In this document: one piece after another, positions 1 to 8,320 of the stretch
How the letters are laid out: each line of letters opens with the position of its first letter
Numbering within the stretch: the first letter of the stretch is position 1
Origin: Clostridium sp. UBA701
GTDB taxonomy: Bacteria; Bacillota; Clostridia; Clostridiales; Clostridiaceae
NCBI GenBank assembly: GCA_002298125.1
Contig: DBMJ01000015.1
Coordinates: 186,001-250,000 of the forward strand
Direction of reading: 5' to 3'
DNA length: 64,000 bases
Notes under the pieces: generated by a model
Seen by the model: only the letters and a program-made list of their open reading frames with translations
What the model was told of the DNA's origin: nothing
Database searches by the model: none
Position numbers and translations under genes: made by a program

Positions 1-95
1 AGCGCCTTTTTATATAAATCAGTGCTCCCTTTATAGCACAGAATCTTTTCTTCATCAACAGTTTGAACTTCTATTTCATTTTCTCTCGTTATCAC
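1..95 (-). CDS. Possible 5' end of an unrecognised protein, cut by the window edge
   Basis: A minus-strand frame stays open from a GTG at 95 to the window edge and reads about 31 residues beginning MITRENEIEVQTVDEEK, hydrophilic and acidic. It lies 50 bp downstream of the HAD phosphatase on the same strand, with only a weak purine-rich stretch before the GTG. The same frame is also open upstream of the GTG, so the start is uncertain. No family is recognised from this fragment, and it could be a chance open frame. Confidence 0.3.
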   Translation of the reverse strand, partial: MITRENEIEVQTVDEEKILCYKGSTDLYKKA

Positions 96-144
96 GCTAC
101 CACTCTTTTCGCTAAAAAATTTACTTGTATAGGGAGGTATATTA

Positions 145-879
145 TTATAGCTCTATAGTTTGTAGAGAAGAAACCTTCATATCATAAATAACATCCTTCC
201 GCTCTACTACTATCTTAATTTTATTCTTTACCTCCTCATCTGCAACAACCTTTTCAATGAGTTCTCTGGTAGGGTTAATGCATATAGGGTTTGCTGTGAG
301 CTTAAACATGGAAAAATCACCTGAGGTATCTCCATAGGAATAGCTCTTATTAAGGTCAATATCATATTTCTCACAAAGTTCATTTATTGCCTGTTCTTTG
401 CTGAAACTATCCCACATGGGTAAAACTTTTCCTGTATATATCTTCTCTTTATCAAGGGTATATACAGCCCCCTTATAATCTGTAAAACCATGCTTAACAG
501 CCATTTCTTTCACTAGCTCCTGAGGACTTCCTGAAACAGTAAGTAGAATATGTCCCATGCTTTTATGCCATTTTATTCTTTCCCTTGTATAGGTATATAC
601 CCTATCACCCTTCTGCTCCACTACCTTTGCTGCTATAAATTTAATTTGTGATTCATGAAGTCCCTTTATGGTTTCTGTATATATGGAAGCCATTTTCAGT
701 AGATAATTATCATAGTTTCCTTGTCTCTTATCCCATTTAACGTATTCCGGCTTAACTTCATTATACCATTTCTCTGCAGGTATTATTTCATATTTTAATA
801 GTTTTTTGAACATTTCAGCTATTAGTCCTTCTCGATACAAGGTACCATCAATATCAAAAAAAGCTCCTATATTTTTCAT
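145..879 (-). CDS. HAD-superfamily hydrolase (SerB-like, subfamily IB)
   Basis: A cytosolic phosphatase of 244 residues. The haloacid dehalogenase motifs are visible in order: DIDGT at residues 9-13 with nucleophile D9 and acid/base D11, a VSGS motif around S116-S118, K161, and the metal-binding GDTSGD at 183-188. The helical cap inserted between motifs I and II is typical of the IB group that includes phosphoserine phosphatase relatives. The substrate cannot be read from sequence. The ATG is preceded by GGAG at good spacing. The gene stands apart from the PilZ gene upstream, which ends in its own terminator. Confidence 0.85.
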   Translation of the reverse strand: MKNIGAFFDIDGTLYREGLIAEMFKKLLKYEIIPAEKWYNEVKPEYVKWDKRQGNYDNYLLKMASIYTETIKGLHESQIKFIAAKVVEQKGDRVYTYTRERIKWHKSMGHILLTVSGSPQELVKEMAVKHGFTDYKGAVYTLDKEKIYTGKVLPMWDSFSKEQAINELCEKYDIDLNKSYSYGDTSGDFSMFKLTANPICINPTRELIEKVVADEEVKNKIKIVVERKDVIYDMKVSSLQTIEL

Positions 880-951
880 GCTATTCTACTCCTACATTAT
901 ATAATTATATTAAGATAGTCTTTATAAATTGGTTCCCAGTTATGCAGATTT

Positions 952-992
952 AAAAATAAAAAAATAAGTAGAACTATATTATTCTACTTATT
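952..992 (-). terminator. Terminator after the PilZ gene
   Basis: An 11-bp inverted repeat, AATAAGTAGAA/TTCTACTTATT, is followed on the minus strand by a long T-rich run. It lies downstream of the PilZ gene. Confidence 0.7.
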
Positions 993-1064
993 GACTAGTA
1001 AGCTCTCATAATCCTAGCCATAAACTATAGTATAGGACACTGCCACCTATATATTTAAAATAAA

Positions 1065-1430
1065 TTAATTTTTCTCTATATATTCCCTTATATAGCCGCG
1101 TTGATCTTTAGTTAAAATGAAAAACTGACACCCTGCTAAATAATTGTTTCCAATGCAATTAACCCATTTAACTTGACATAGGCACCAAAAAGAAGGATTA
1201 TCCCCTACCTTAATAAGGAAGGAAATAAAATCACCTACATTCACTGGGGCTAAACTACTTAAGCGCATACCACTTTCAGATATGTCTAATAAGCTGATAA
1301 TCGGGTATTTATCGCTATAATTTTTATGTACACTCTGGTTATTAATACAAGGATAATAGATATCCTGAAAAAAATTTTTTCTTTTGTTATCACGTTTTTC
1401 AAGAATATACCGTGGACTTTCCATAATCAC
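1065..1430 (-). CDS. PilZ-domain protein, probable cyclic-di-GMP receptor
   Basis: A 121-residue protein with both halves of the PilZ nucleotide-binding signature: RxxxR (R13-R17) and DxSxxG (D49, S51, G54, in LLDISESGM). PilZ domains bind cyclic-di-GMP and usually alter motility, adhesion or polysaccharide export through a partner. Here the domain stands alone with no catalytic partner, so it probably acts as an adaptor. The start used is GTG at 1430, seven bases after a GGTG ribosome binding site; an in-frame ATG two codons later is possible but too far from that site. It is transcribed divergently from the feo operon. Confidence 0.82.
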   Translation of the reverse strand: MIMESPRYILEKRDNKRKNFFQDIYYPCINNQSVHKNYSDKYPIISLLDISESGMRLSSLAPVNVGDFISFLIKVGDNPSFWCLCQVKWVNCIGNNYLAGCQFFILTKDQRGYIREYIEKN

Positions 1431-1523
1431 AGTTTTTCACCACTTTCACTTCATTATATTCCTCTAATTATATAATAATTCATTTTTATGGCTTTGTAAA
1501 CTTTCCTTTCCTTTGTTTTTATA

Positions 1524-1552
1524 TTGACAGCTTGCTTGTATGGTGCTAAAAT
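1524..1552 (+). promoter_or_regulatory. Sigma-A promoter of the feo operon
   Basis: TTGACA at 1524-1529 and TAAAAT at 1547-1552 are separated by 17 bp, a near-consensus vegetative promoter. The longest open frame of feoA would begin inside this -35 box, which argues for the later start. Confidence 0.85.
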
Positions 1553-1562
1553 AAATGTAGAT

Positions 1563-1580
1563 GATAATGATTTTCATTAC
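1563..1580 (+). promoter_or_regulatory. Fur box (ferric uptake operator) of the feo operon
   Basis: GATAATGATTTTCATTAC closely matches the classical Fur 19-mer (GATAATGATAATCATTATC). It lies just downstream of the predicted transcription start, where bound Fe(II)-Fur would block transcription. This predicts iron repression of feoAB. Confidence 0.85.
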
Positions 1581-1592
1581 GAGGTGATATTG

Positions 1593-1817
1593 ATGTGCAT
1601 TTGCGATTTAAAAGTTGGTGATTCAAAAAAAATTGATAATATAGTAGGCGATCCTAAGCTTTGCAAAAGATTATTTGCGCTAGGAGCTATAAAGGGTACA
1701 GAGATCAGCTTAAAGCAGGTTGCTCCTCTTGGTGATCCTCTAATAATTAATTTTAGAGGCTTTGATCTTGCTATTAGAAAAAAGGATGCTAAAAATATAC
1801 TTTTAGAGGAGGCATAA
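1593..1817 (+). CDS. feoA: FeoA, ferrous iron transport accessory protein
   Basis: A small cytosolic SH3-like protein that supports FeoB-dependent Fe(II) uptake. The start is ATG 1593, five bases after GAGGTGAT, giving 74 residues (MCICDLKVGD...). The longer frame from 1524 would begin in the promoter and run through the Fur box. The body matches the family pattern: a KVGDS turn, then GDPKLCKRLFALGAIKGTEI and a hydrophobic beta-rich C-terminus. feoB begins two bases after its stop, so the two are surely cotranscribed. Confidence 0.92.
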   Translation: MCICDLKVGDSKKIDNIVGDPKLCKRLFALGAIKGTEISLKQVAPLGDPLIINFRGFDLAIRKKDAKNILLEEA

Positions 1818-1819
1818 AT

Positions 1820-3583
1820 ATGTTTACTGCAGCACTTCTAGGAAACCCAAATGTGGGAAAAACTACCCTCTTTAATCTTCTTACTGGCTCCAATCAATAC
1901 GTAGGTAACTGGGCAGGAGTAACAGTTGAGAAAAAGGAGGGTTTTATTGAGGAAAAAATAAAGGTAGTAGATCTTCCAGGAATCTATGCTTTTGATACCT
2001 TCTCAAATGAAGAAAAAGTCTCCAAAGACTTTCTTGAGAATGAAAAGGTTGATCTAATAATAAATATAGTAGATGCCTCGAACTTGAACAGAAATCTCTA
2101 TCTTACTACCCAGTTAAAACAATTTAATAAGCCTATATTATTAGTCCTTAATATGATGGATGCAGCCGAAAATAAGGGAATTCACATAGATACTAAGATG
2201 CTGGAAAAGGATTTTAAAATAAAAGTTCATCCTATAATTGCCTCTAAAGGTATTGGAATAACAGAGTTATCCGAACTGCTTCAAAGCAGTGATTTTTTAA
2301 GCTGGCCAATTGATAACGATTATCAATTGTGTGATGAAAACCAAACTTATAAATATATAGACAAAATACTAAAGAATTCAATTAAGGTCAATGCAAGCTC
2401 AAAACCATCTTATACTGAAATCATTGATAAATTTGTGCTAAATAAGTATTTGGCCTACCCTATCTTTTTTTTAGGACTTTATATTATTTTTAAGTTAACC
2501 TTTTCATGGGTAGGCCAACCCCTTGCGGAGCTTTTAGAAAATATTGTTACTACAAAGCTTATTCCCCTATTAGAAAATATTTTATCTGGCAATAGTTTAT
2601 GGTTCCGTTCTCTTCTAATTGATGGAATAATTGGTGGAGTTGGTTCTGTAATTGTTTTTTTACCTGTGATTTTGACCTTGTTTCTTGGAATATCTTTTCT
2701 TGAAGATAGCGGATACATGGCCAGGGCAGCTTTTATAATGGATAAGCTTATGAGAAAGATGGGCATTTCAGGAAAGGCCTTCATTCCTATGATTATTGGT
2801 TTTGGTTGTTCCGTTCCAGGTATAATGTCTGCTAGAACATTAGAAAGTGAAAAGGATAGAAAGCTAACAGCTCTATTGGTTCCATTGATGTCCTGTAATG
2901 CAAGGTTGCCAGTTTATGCACTTTTTGCCTCAGTATTCTTTCCTGGTAGACAAACTCTAGTAATATTTTCACTATATGGCTTAGGTGTTTTAATGGCTTT
3001 TATTATGGGACTATTATTTAAAAATACTCTATTTAAAAGTATTGAAGAACCATTTATTATAGAACTTCCTGAATACAAGCTTCCGGAATTTAAAAATCTT
3101 TTAAAACGCACTTGGGAAAAGGGAAAGGGTTTCTTAAAAAAGGCTGGTACTATAATATTTGCTGTATCTATTTCAGTATGGTTCTTGTCGAACTTCAATA
3201 TTAGTGGAATGACAGATATGAATAATAGTTTTTTAGCTTCTATAGGTAAGTTTATTGCCCCTCTATTTATTCCCTTAGGCTTTGGCAATTGGCAAACCTC
3301 CGTGGCACTGCTTACAGGGCTTATGGCAAAGGAGGTAGTAGTTGGAACCTTAGGTGTTATATACGGAGGAGTTCTTACAACTATTTTACCCTCAGTTTTT
3401 ACTTCATTATCTGCCCTAAGTTTTCTAATATTTGTGCTTTTATATACACCTTGCGTTTCTGTAGTAGCCACAATGAAAAAGGAATATGGTACAAAAATGG
3501 CCATTTTTTCTGTAGGCTATCAGCTAGTATTAGCCTGGGTTATATCCTTTATATTTTATAAAATTGGTTCACTTATTTTATAG
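1820..3583 (+). CDS. feoB: FeoB, ferrous iron transport GTPase/permease
   Basis: The inner-membrane Fe(II) transporter, 587 residues. The N-terminal G domain shows G1 GNPNVGKT (8-15), G2 threonine at T35 in WAGVTVE, G3 DLPG (51-54) and G4 NMMD (111-114). A helical linker follows, then a multi-pass membrane part with two Gate-type halves, including the conserved GCSVPG segment. It is on the short side for FeoB (commonly 600-800 residues), mainly through a short linker and C-terminus; no key motif is missing. It starts after AGAGGAGG and is followed at once by a Cys-rich small protein. Confidence 0.96.
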   Translation: MFTAALLGNPNVGKTTLFNLLTGSNQYVGNWAGVTVEKKEGFIEEKIKVVDLPGIYAFDTFSNEEKVSKDFLENEKVDLIINIVDASNLNRNLYLTTQLKQFNKPILLVLNMMDAAENKGIHIDTKMLEKDFKIKVHPIIASKGIGITELSELLQSSDFLSWPIDNDYQLCDENQTYKYIDKILKNSIKVNASSKPSYTEIIDKFVLNKYLAYPIFFLGLYIIFKLTFSWVGQPLAELLENIVTTKLIPLLENILSGNSLWFRSLLIDGIIGGVGSVIVFLPVILTLFLGISFLEDSGYMARAAFIMDKLMRKMGISGKAFIPMIIGFGCSVPGIMSARTLESEKDRKLTALLVPLMSCNARLPVYALFASVFFPGRQTLVIFSLYGLGVLMAFIMGLLFKNTLFKSIEEPFIIELPEYKLPEFKNLLKRTWEKGKGFLKKAGTIIFAVSISVWFLSNFNISGMTDMNNSFLASIGKFIAPLFIPLGFGNWQTSVALLTGLMAKEVVVGTLGVIYGGVLTTILPSVFTSLSALSFLIFVLLYTPCVSVVATMKKEYGTKMAIFSVGYQLVLAWVISFIFYKIGSLIL

Positions 3584-3595
3584 GAGAGTGATTTC

Positions 3596-3748
3596 ATGTA
3601 CTATGAATTTTTAATAGCAGCCATTTTGGTTATCTTAGCTATATATATTATAGTGAATAGTATTAAGAATAAAAAGAACAAGGGTGGATGTGATGGTTGC
3701 TGCGGGGATTGCTCTCACTGCTCATACAAAAGCCCTTATAAGAAATGA
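3596..3748 (+). CDS. FeoB-associated Cys-rich membrane protein
   Basis: A 50-residue protein starting at ATG 3596 behind TAGGAGAG, twelve bases after feoB. It has one N-terminal membrane helix (about residues 5-21), a lysine/asparagine-rich turn, then a cluster of five cysteines (GCDGCCGDCSHC). This layout matches the small Cys-rich proteins often found third in clostridial feo operons, thought to aid FeoB or handle Fe(II). The molecular role is not established. A strong terminator follows. Confidence 0.85.
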   Translation: MYYEFLIAAILVILAIYIIVNSIKNKKNKGGCDGCCGDCSHCSYKSPYKK

Positions 3749-3756
3749 TTCTAAAG

Positions 3757-3798
3757 TAAAAAAAGTTGTACACTTCATATGGGTGTACAACTTTTTTA
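3757..3798 (+). terminator. Bidirectional terminator between feo operon and FNT gene
   Basis: A perfect long stem, AAAAAGTTGTACAC paired with GTGTACAACTTTTT, has A and T runs on either side. It serves the convergent feo and FNT genes. Confidence 0.9.
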
Positions 3799-3807
3799 CA
3801 CAATTTA

Positions 3808-4665
3808 TTAAGCTTCAAGATTAGTTATTCCTTGTTGAGCCTTTTTAGAAGCTGAATATTTATATATAGCCCAATATGACAGAGCTACAAAGGCTCCACC
3901 GATTATATTCCCCAGGGTTACAGGAATTAGATTGCCCACTATATGAGAGAAATTAATATTTTCGATATGCTCTGGTGCTACTCCTGATAGTGGTATTAAA
4001 TAGCCTTGTGTCTTAGCAAACAACGCTATAGAAAAATAGTACATATTTGCAACACTGTGTTCAAAGCCAGCTACTACAAAGGCCATAATAGGAAACCAAA
4101 TGATGGCTACTTTACTAGCTATATCCTTCGCCGAATAAGCTCCCCATACTGCTAAGCAAACAATTATATTACATAAAATACCACTGCTTAAAGCAGTAGA
4201 GAAGTTTAATTCTGCTTTATGGGCAGCAACCTTTAATATATACCCTCCAAGCTTTCCTCCATTTGTACTTAGTACTCCACTCTGAAATAATAAAAATGCT
4301 GTTAGCGCAGCGCCTATCATGTTTGAAAAATAAACAAATCCCCAATTTCTAAGCATTGCCTTTAAGCTTATTCTTTTTTCTATTAAGGGCAAGGTCATAA
4401 GACAATTCCCTGTAAACAAATCCGCACCACAGATTATTACAAGCATTAGTCCAACGGGGAATACTGCACCAGCTACAAACTTTGCCACACCTACGTTGCT
4501 AATACTGTGAGATGCCATAGAAGCACAGAATCCACCCAAAGCAATATATGCTCCAGCTAAAATTCCTAATAGTATTACCTGAGTAGTAGAGTAGTTTGCT
4601 TTCTTAATACCAACCTCAATAACTTCATCACAAATTTCATTCGGTTTTAAATACATGCTGTTCAT
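3808..4665 (-). CDS. Formate/nitrite transporter (FNT) family channel
   Basis: A 285-residue membrane protein of the FocA/NirC/FdhC family, pentameric channels for small monovalent anions. Visible signatures are the N-terminal LKPNEICDEVIEVGIKKA region, GGFCASMAS, the LFTGNCL segment after the second helix pair, and FEHSVANMYYF in the second half. About six membrane helices are expected. Formate is a reasonable substrate because the same window encodes pyruvate formate-lyase 17 kb away, but nitrite or hydrosulfide cannot be excluded. The ATG follows GGAAG. A strong consensus promoter precedes it. Confidence 0.9.
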   Translation of the reverse strand: MNSMYLKPNEICDEVIEVGIKKANYSTTQVILLGILAGAYIALGGFCASMASHSISNVGVAKFVAGAVFPVGLMLVIICGADLFTGNCLMTLPLIEKRISLKAMLRNWGFVYFSNMIGAALTAFLLFQSGVLSTNGGKLGGYILKVAAHKAELNFSTALSSGILCNIIVCLAVWGAYSAKDIASKVAIIWFPIMAFVVAGFEHSVANMYYFSIALFAKTQGYLIPLSGVAPEHIENINFSHIVGNLIPVTLGNIIGGAFVALSYWAIYKYSASKKAQQGITNLEA

Positions 4666-4708
4666 AGGATCTTCCTTTCGATTAAGTAATTATCTTTAGC
4701 ACACATAT

Positions 4709-4737
4709 AAAATAAAACACTTTGAGGGGCTTGTCAA
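4709..4737 (-). promoter_or_regulatory. Promoter of the FNT channel gene
   Basis: On the minus strand, TTGACA at 4737-4732 and TATTTT at 4714-4709 are 17 bp apart. No TGTGA-type site like that of pflB was seen nearby. Confidence 0.6.
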
Positions 4738-4797
4738 CAGATTTATTTGTTTTCATTATTAATTACCAATGGCATATTTAAATATCAATTTTTAACT

Positions 4798-4831
4798 AAA
4801 ATAAAAGCCTACTTCCGTAAGAAGTAAGCTT
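4798..4831 (-). terminator. Terminator after argS
   Basis: An 11-bp stem (AAGCTTACTTC/GAAGTAGGCTT, one mismatch) is followed on the minus strand by TTTTATTTTAG, just after the argS stop. Confidence 0.75.
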
Positions 4832-4842
4832 CATCTATGATA

Positions 4843-6531
4843 CTACATTTTTTCTACTACATCTAAACCTATTAAATACAGTGCATTTTTTAATACATGG
4901 CAGGTAGCTTCAACCAATTTAACTCTTGCACCCTTTAATTTTTCGTCCTCAGTGTTCATTATATTGCAGTGATTGTAGAATTTATTAAAGGCTTTGGCTA
5001 CATCTATAGAATAACGTGTTATTACAAAGGGTTCGTATCTATCAGTAGCTTCCTTTATGGCATCTCTAAAGGAGGATAATATCTTTATAAGCTCAAATTC
5101 CTCTGGTGAAGATAGTAATGATAAATCGTATTGATTTATATCTCCTACCTTCCTTAGAATACTCTTTCCTCGAGCATAAGTATACTGGACATATGGCCCA
5201 GTCTCGCCTTCAAAGCTTAGCATTTCTTTCCAGTCAAAGATTATATCCTTCTCTCTGTTATTTTTCAAATAAGCAAACACAATGGCCCCAACTCCAATTT
5301 TTTGTGCTACATCTTCCTTGTTTTCCAAATCAGGGCTCTTTTCATTTATAATTACTAACTCTTCTTCAGCAGCAGTTTTTAATAATTCTTCAAGAAGTAT
5401 AACATTTCCTGACCTTGAAGAGAATTTGGTATTTGCAAATTTGACTAGTCCAAAGCCAATATGGATACAGTCCTCTGCCCATTCATGGTCCATAAGCTTT
5501 AATGTAGTAAAAATTTGTTTAAAATGAAGTGCTTGAGGAGAACCAACCACATATATATTCTTATAAAAATCATAGGTGTTTTTTCTATACATAGCTGCAG
5601 CTAAATCTCGAGTAGCATATATAGTTGCTCCATCAGATTTCTTTATGATGCAGGGTGGCATATTATATTCATCTAGCATAACAACTTTAGCTCCGTTGCT
5701 ATCGGTAAGAAGTCCTTTGCTCTCTATTTCCTCCACCACAGCTTCCATCTTGTCACCATAAAAACTCTCCCCTGCAAAAGAATCAAAGGTTATGTTTAAA
5801 ATATTATATACCCTTTGGAATTCCTCTAGACTTAGCTCCTTAAATTCTTTCCAAAGAGAAACTTCTTCCTCACAGCCATCCTCAAGTCTTTTAAAGTGCA
5901 TACGTGCTGTATCCTCTAGGGATGGATCCTTTTCCGCCTCCTGGTAGAACTTCACGTATATTCTTTGAAGCTCTTCTATAGGACTTTTTAAAAATGCTTC
6001 CCTGTCTACCCAGCGATGATATGCAGCTATTAGCCTTCCAAATTGAGTTCCCCAGTCTCCAAGATGATTAATCCCTATACAATTATACCCCTGGAATTTT
6101 AATATCCTATACAAAGAGTGACCAATTACTGTGGTAGATAAATGTCCTATGTGAAAAGGCTTTGCTATATTTGGAGAAGAGTATTCCACTATAACATTTT
6201 TCCCTTTTCCAGTTGATGAAGAACCATAGTTATGTCCCTTCTCCAATATTTCGTCAAGTGTCTTCTTTGTGTAGATAGATTTATCTACAAAGAAATTTAT
6301 ATAAGGACCAACATTCTCTATTTTCTCGAAGCCTTCCATATCCATACTGTTTTTAAGTTCTGCAGCAATCATAGGAGGAGCTTTTCTCATTACTTTAGCA
6401 AGTTGAAAACATGGAAATGCATAATCACCCATGTCACCCTTTGGTGGAAGCTCTATTAATTTTTCTATAGCTTCTACATCCATATCTACCAATTTACTCA
6501 ACTTTTCTGCAACTATTACTTTATAATCCAT
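4843..6531 (-). CDS. argS: Arginyl-tRNA synthetase
   Basis: A class I aminoacyl-tRNA synthetase of 562 residues that charges tRNA-Arg. An N-terminal additional domain (about 1-90) is followed by the HIGH motif at 127-130 within SSPNIAKPFHIGHL, a degenerate KMSKS-type loop (KFSSRSGNV), and a C-terminal DALR anticodon-binding domain. A weak KMSKS is normal for ArgS. It starts after TAAGGAGG and has a T-box leader, so its expression should respond to uncharged tRNA. It is monocistronic. Confidence 0.96.
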   Translation of the reverse strand: MDYKVIVAEKLSKLVDMDVEAIEKLIELPPKGDMGDYAFPCFQLAKVMRKAPPMIAAELKNSMDMEGFEKIENVGPYINFFVDKSIYTKKTLDEILEKGHNYGSSSTGKGKNVIVEYSSPNIAKPFHIGHLSTTVIGHSLYRILKFQGYNCIGINHLGDWGTQFGRLIAAYHRWVDREAFLKSPIEELQRIYVKFYQEAEKDPSLEDTARMHFKRLEDGCEEEVSLWKEFKELSLEEFQRVYNILNITFDSFAGESFYGDKMEAVVEEIESKGLLTDSNGAKVVMLDEYNMPPCIIKKSDGATIYATRDLAAAMYRKNTYDFYKNIYVVGSPQALHFKQIFTTLKLMDHEWAEDCIHIGFGLVKFANTKFSSRSGNVILLEELLKTAAEEELVIINEKSPDLENKEDVAQKIGVGAIVFAYLKNNREKDIIFDWKEMLSFEGETGPYVQYTYARGKSILRKVGDINQYDLSLLSSPEEFELIKILSSFRDAIKEATDRYEPFVITRYSIDVAKAFNKFYNHCNIMNTEDEKLKGARVKLVEATCHVLKNALYLIGLDVVEKM

Positions 6532-6569
6532 TTTATAACCTCCTTAAAAATTAATTATACATATTTCAA

Positions 6570-6828
6570 TAATAAAAGCCGCCTCTGTAATAAGAGACGG
6601 CAAAATTCCGCGGTACCACTCTAGTTGACCTATCAGTCCACTCTTTTTTATAACGCAAAAGGCTGCGGCTTACTCTACTTTGCATACATTTCGATCAGCT
6701 TCTCCAAGGCTCTTTTCCCCCAACCTATACCTGCAGACCTTGCACTCTGTGTCTGCTCGCTTAAGGCAATCAGTAAGGCTACTCTCCTTTTCATGGAATT
6801 TATATACATATTCATTTTATAATTTTAT
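6570..6828 (-). promoter_or_regulatory. T-box riboswitch leader of argS
   Basis: The minus strand carries the T-box core AGAGTGGTACCGCGG (rc of 6602-6616, approximately), followed by a terminator hairpin GCCGTCTCT/AGAGGCGGC with a T run at 6603-6571. About 200 nt of structured leader lie upstream, including a GGAGAGTA element typical of the base of stem I. T-boxes bind uncharged tRNA through a specifier codon and switch the terminator off. A CGA (Arg) triplet lies at 6693-6691 on the 3' side of the presumed stem I, but the specifier loop was not resolved by hand. Confidence 0.93.
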
Positions 6829-6831
6829 AAC

Positions 6832-6861
6832 ATTATAAAGCTTTCGTTTATAAGTTGTCAA
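6832..6861 (-). promoter_or_regulatory. Promoter of argS
   Basis: On the minus strand a perfect TTGACA (6861-6856) and perfect TATAAT (6837-6832) are 18 bp apart, directly upstream of the T-box leader. Confidence 0.88.
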
Positions 6862-6923
6862 TAGTATTCATATAATATTATAGATTATCCTACTATGGTA
6901 ATCTATATGATTTTTTGTATTAA

Positions 6924-6952
6924 TTGATATATCTCAGCTTATATGCTAAAAT
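6924..6952 (+). promoter_or_regulatory. Promoter of the CNNM/CBS protein gene
   Basis: TTGATA at 6924-6929 and TAAAAT at 6947-6952 are 17 bp apart, about 40 bp before the start codon. Confidence 0.7.
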
Positions 6953-6991
6953 AATATTTGTATATTTCAAATCATAAGGGGGAATTTTAAA

Positions 6992-8296
6992 ATGGACAGT
7001 AGTCCTGGTAGTATATGGCTTGAGCTCGGGCTAATTATTTTTTTGATAATATTAAACGCTTTTTTTGCTGCTTCAGAGATAGCCATTATATCACTAAACA
7101 AAACAAAACTTAATCTCATGGGCAATGAAGGAGATAAAAAAGCATCATTATTAATAAAATTACTAGATGAGCCAAGCAAACTTCTAGCTACTATTCAAAT
7201 AGGAGTTACTCTTGCTGGTTTTTTTGCCAGTGCTTCCGCTGCCACTACCATTTCAAAACCTGTGGCACAGTTTTTCAAAAATATGAACTTTCCTGGAAGT
7301 GACAAGGTATCACTTATACTAGTAACCATCGTATTATCTTATCTTACTTTGGTATTTGGCGAGCTTTTTCCCAAAAGGATAGCACTTCAGTATTCTGAAT
7401 CTATAGCAAAATTTGCTGTGAGACCTATAATTGTAATATCTGCAATTTTGCTGCCCTTCGTCAAAGTCCTTACGAGTTCTACTAATCTCTTAGTTAGAAT
7501 ACTAGGAATTAGGAGTGATAATTTAGAGGAAATGGTTTCTGAAGAGGAAATACGTATGATGATTCATGTTGGGGAAGAAAATGGTGTCATAAATGAAACC
7601 GAAAAAGAAATGATTGATGGTATCTTTGAATTTGATAACACTCTTGCAAAGGAAATAATGACTCCTCGTACGGACGTTTTTGCAGTGGATATTGAAACTC
7701 CCATCAATGAGATTATAGATAGTCTTATTGAAGAACAGTATTCTAGGGTTCCTGTTTATGAAAATGACATAGATAATATTATTGGAATTCTTTATATAAA
7801 GGATATTATTCCCATGCTAAGAACAGATAACCTAACCACAGAGAGATTAAAATCTTTAATTCGAGTCCCATACTTTGTACCTGAAACAAAAAACATTGAT
7901 ACCCTTTTTAAAGAGCTTCAGAGTACAAAAAATTACTTAGCACTACTCATAGATGAGTATGGTGGCTTCTCTGGCATAGTTACCATGGAAGACCTTATCG
8001 AAGAGGTCATGGGTAATATATTCGACGAATATGATGATAGTTGTGACATAATTAAAAAAGTTGATAACAGCACCTACTTTTTAGATGGTTCTGCTACTAT
8101 AGACGATATTAATGAAACCTTGGATTTACAACTTCCCTCTGACAATTTTGATACCATATCCGGATTTGTATTGGACATACTAGGTTCCATTCCAAAGGAA
8201 GATGAAGAAGTCACTGTGGAATATGAAAACCTAGTGTTTAAGGTAACCAAGATAGAAGAGAAGAGAATACGACAACTATTAATGTATATAGGATAA
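6992..8296 (+). CDS. CNNM/CorC-family membrane protein with CBS pair (hemolysin-C-like)
   Basis: A 434-residue protein with the standard architecture: an N-terminal CNNM (DUF21) membrane domain of about 200 residues with EIAIISLNK and LVFGELFPKRIAL, a CBS-domain pair at roughly 215-340 (EIMTPRTDVFAVD; YGGFSGIVTMEDLIEE), and a C-terminal CorC/HlyC domain. Relatives are implicated in Mg2+ or Co2+ export and Mg2+ homeostasis; the old name hemolysin is misleading. The CBS pair probably senses a nucleotide. The ATG follows AAGGGGGA. It is monocistronic and ends in a terminator shared with the convergent histidine kinase gene. Confidence 0.92.
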   Translation: MDSSPGSIWLELGLIIFLIILNAFFAASEIAIISLNKTKLNLMGNEGDKKASLLIKLLDEPSKLLATIQIGVTLAGFFASASAATTISKPVAQFFKNMNFPGSDKVSLILVTIVLSYLTLVFGELFPKRIALQYSESIAKFAVRPIIVISAILLPFVKVLTSSTNLLVRILGIRSDNLEEMVSEEEIRMMIHVGEENGVINETEKEMIDGIFEFDNTLAKEIMTPRTDVFAVDIETPINEIIDSLIEEQYSRVPVYENDIDNIIGILYIKDIIPMLRTDNLTTERLKSLIRVPYFVPETKNIDTLFKELQSTKNYLALLIDEYGGFSGIVTMEDLIEEVMGNIFDEYDDSCDIIKKVDNSTYFLDGSATIDDINETLDLQLPSDNFDTISGFVLDILGSIPKEDEEVTVEYENLVFKVTKIEEKRIRQLLMYIG

Positions 8297-8320
8297 AAGA
8301 GAGGCATGCCTCTCTTTTAT
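8296..8320 (+). terminator. Bidirectional terminator between CNNM and histidine kinase genes
   Basis: AAAAGAGAGGC directly abuts its complement GCCTCTCTTTT, forming a perfect palindrome with flanking A/T runs between convergent stops. Confidence 0.85.

Noticed and set aside
1524..1592. N-terminal extension of feoA
   Set aside because: It overlaps the -35, -10 and Fur box, and a good ribosome binding site precedes ATG 1593.
2914..3504. A 196-codon minus-strand frame inside feoB
   Set aside because: It lies antisense to a well-conserved membrane protein, has no ribosome binding site and no recognisable domain; it is a shadow of feoB codon usage.
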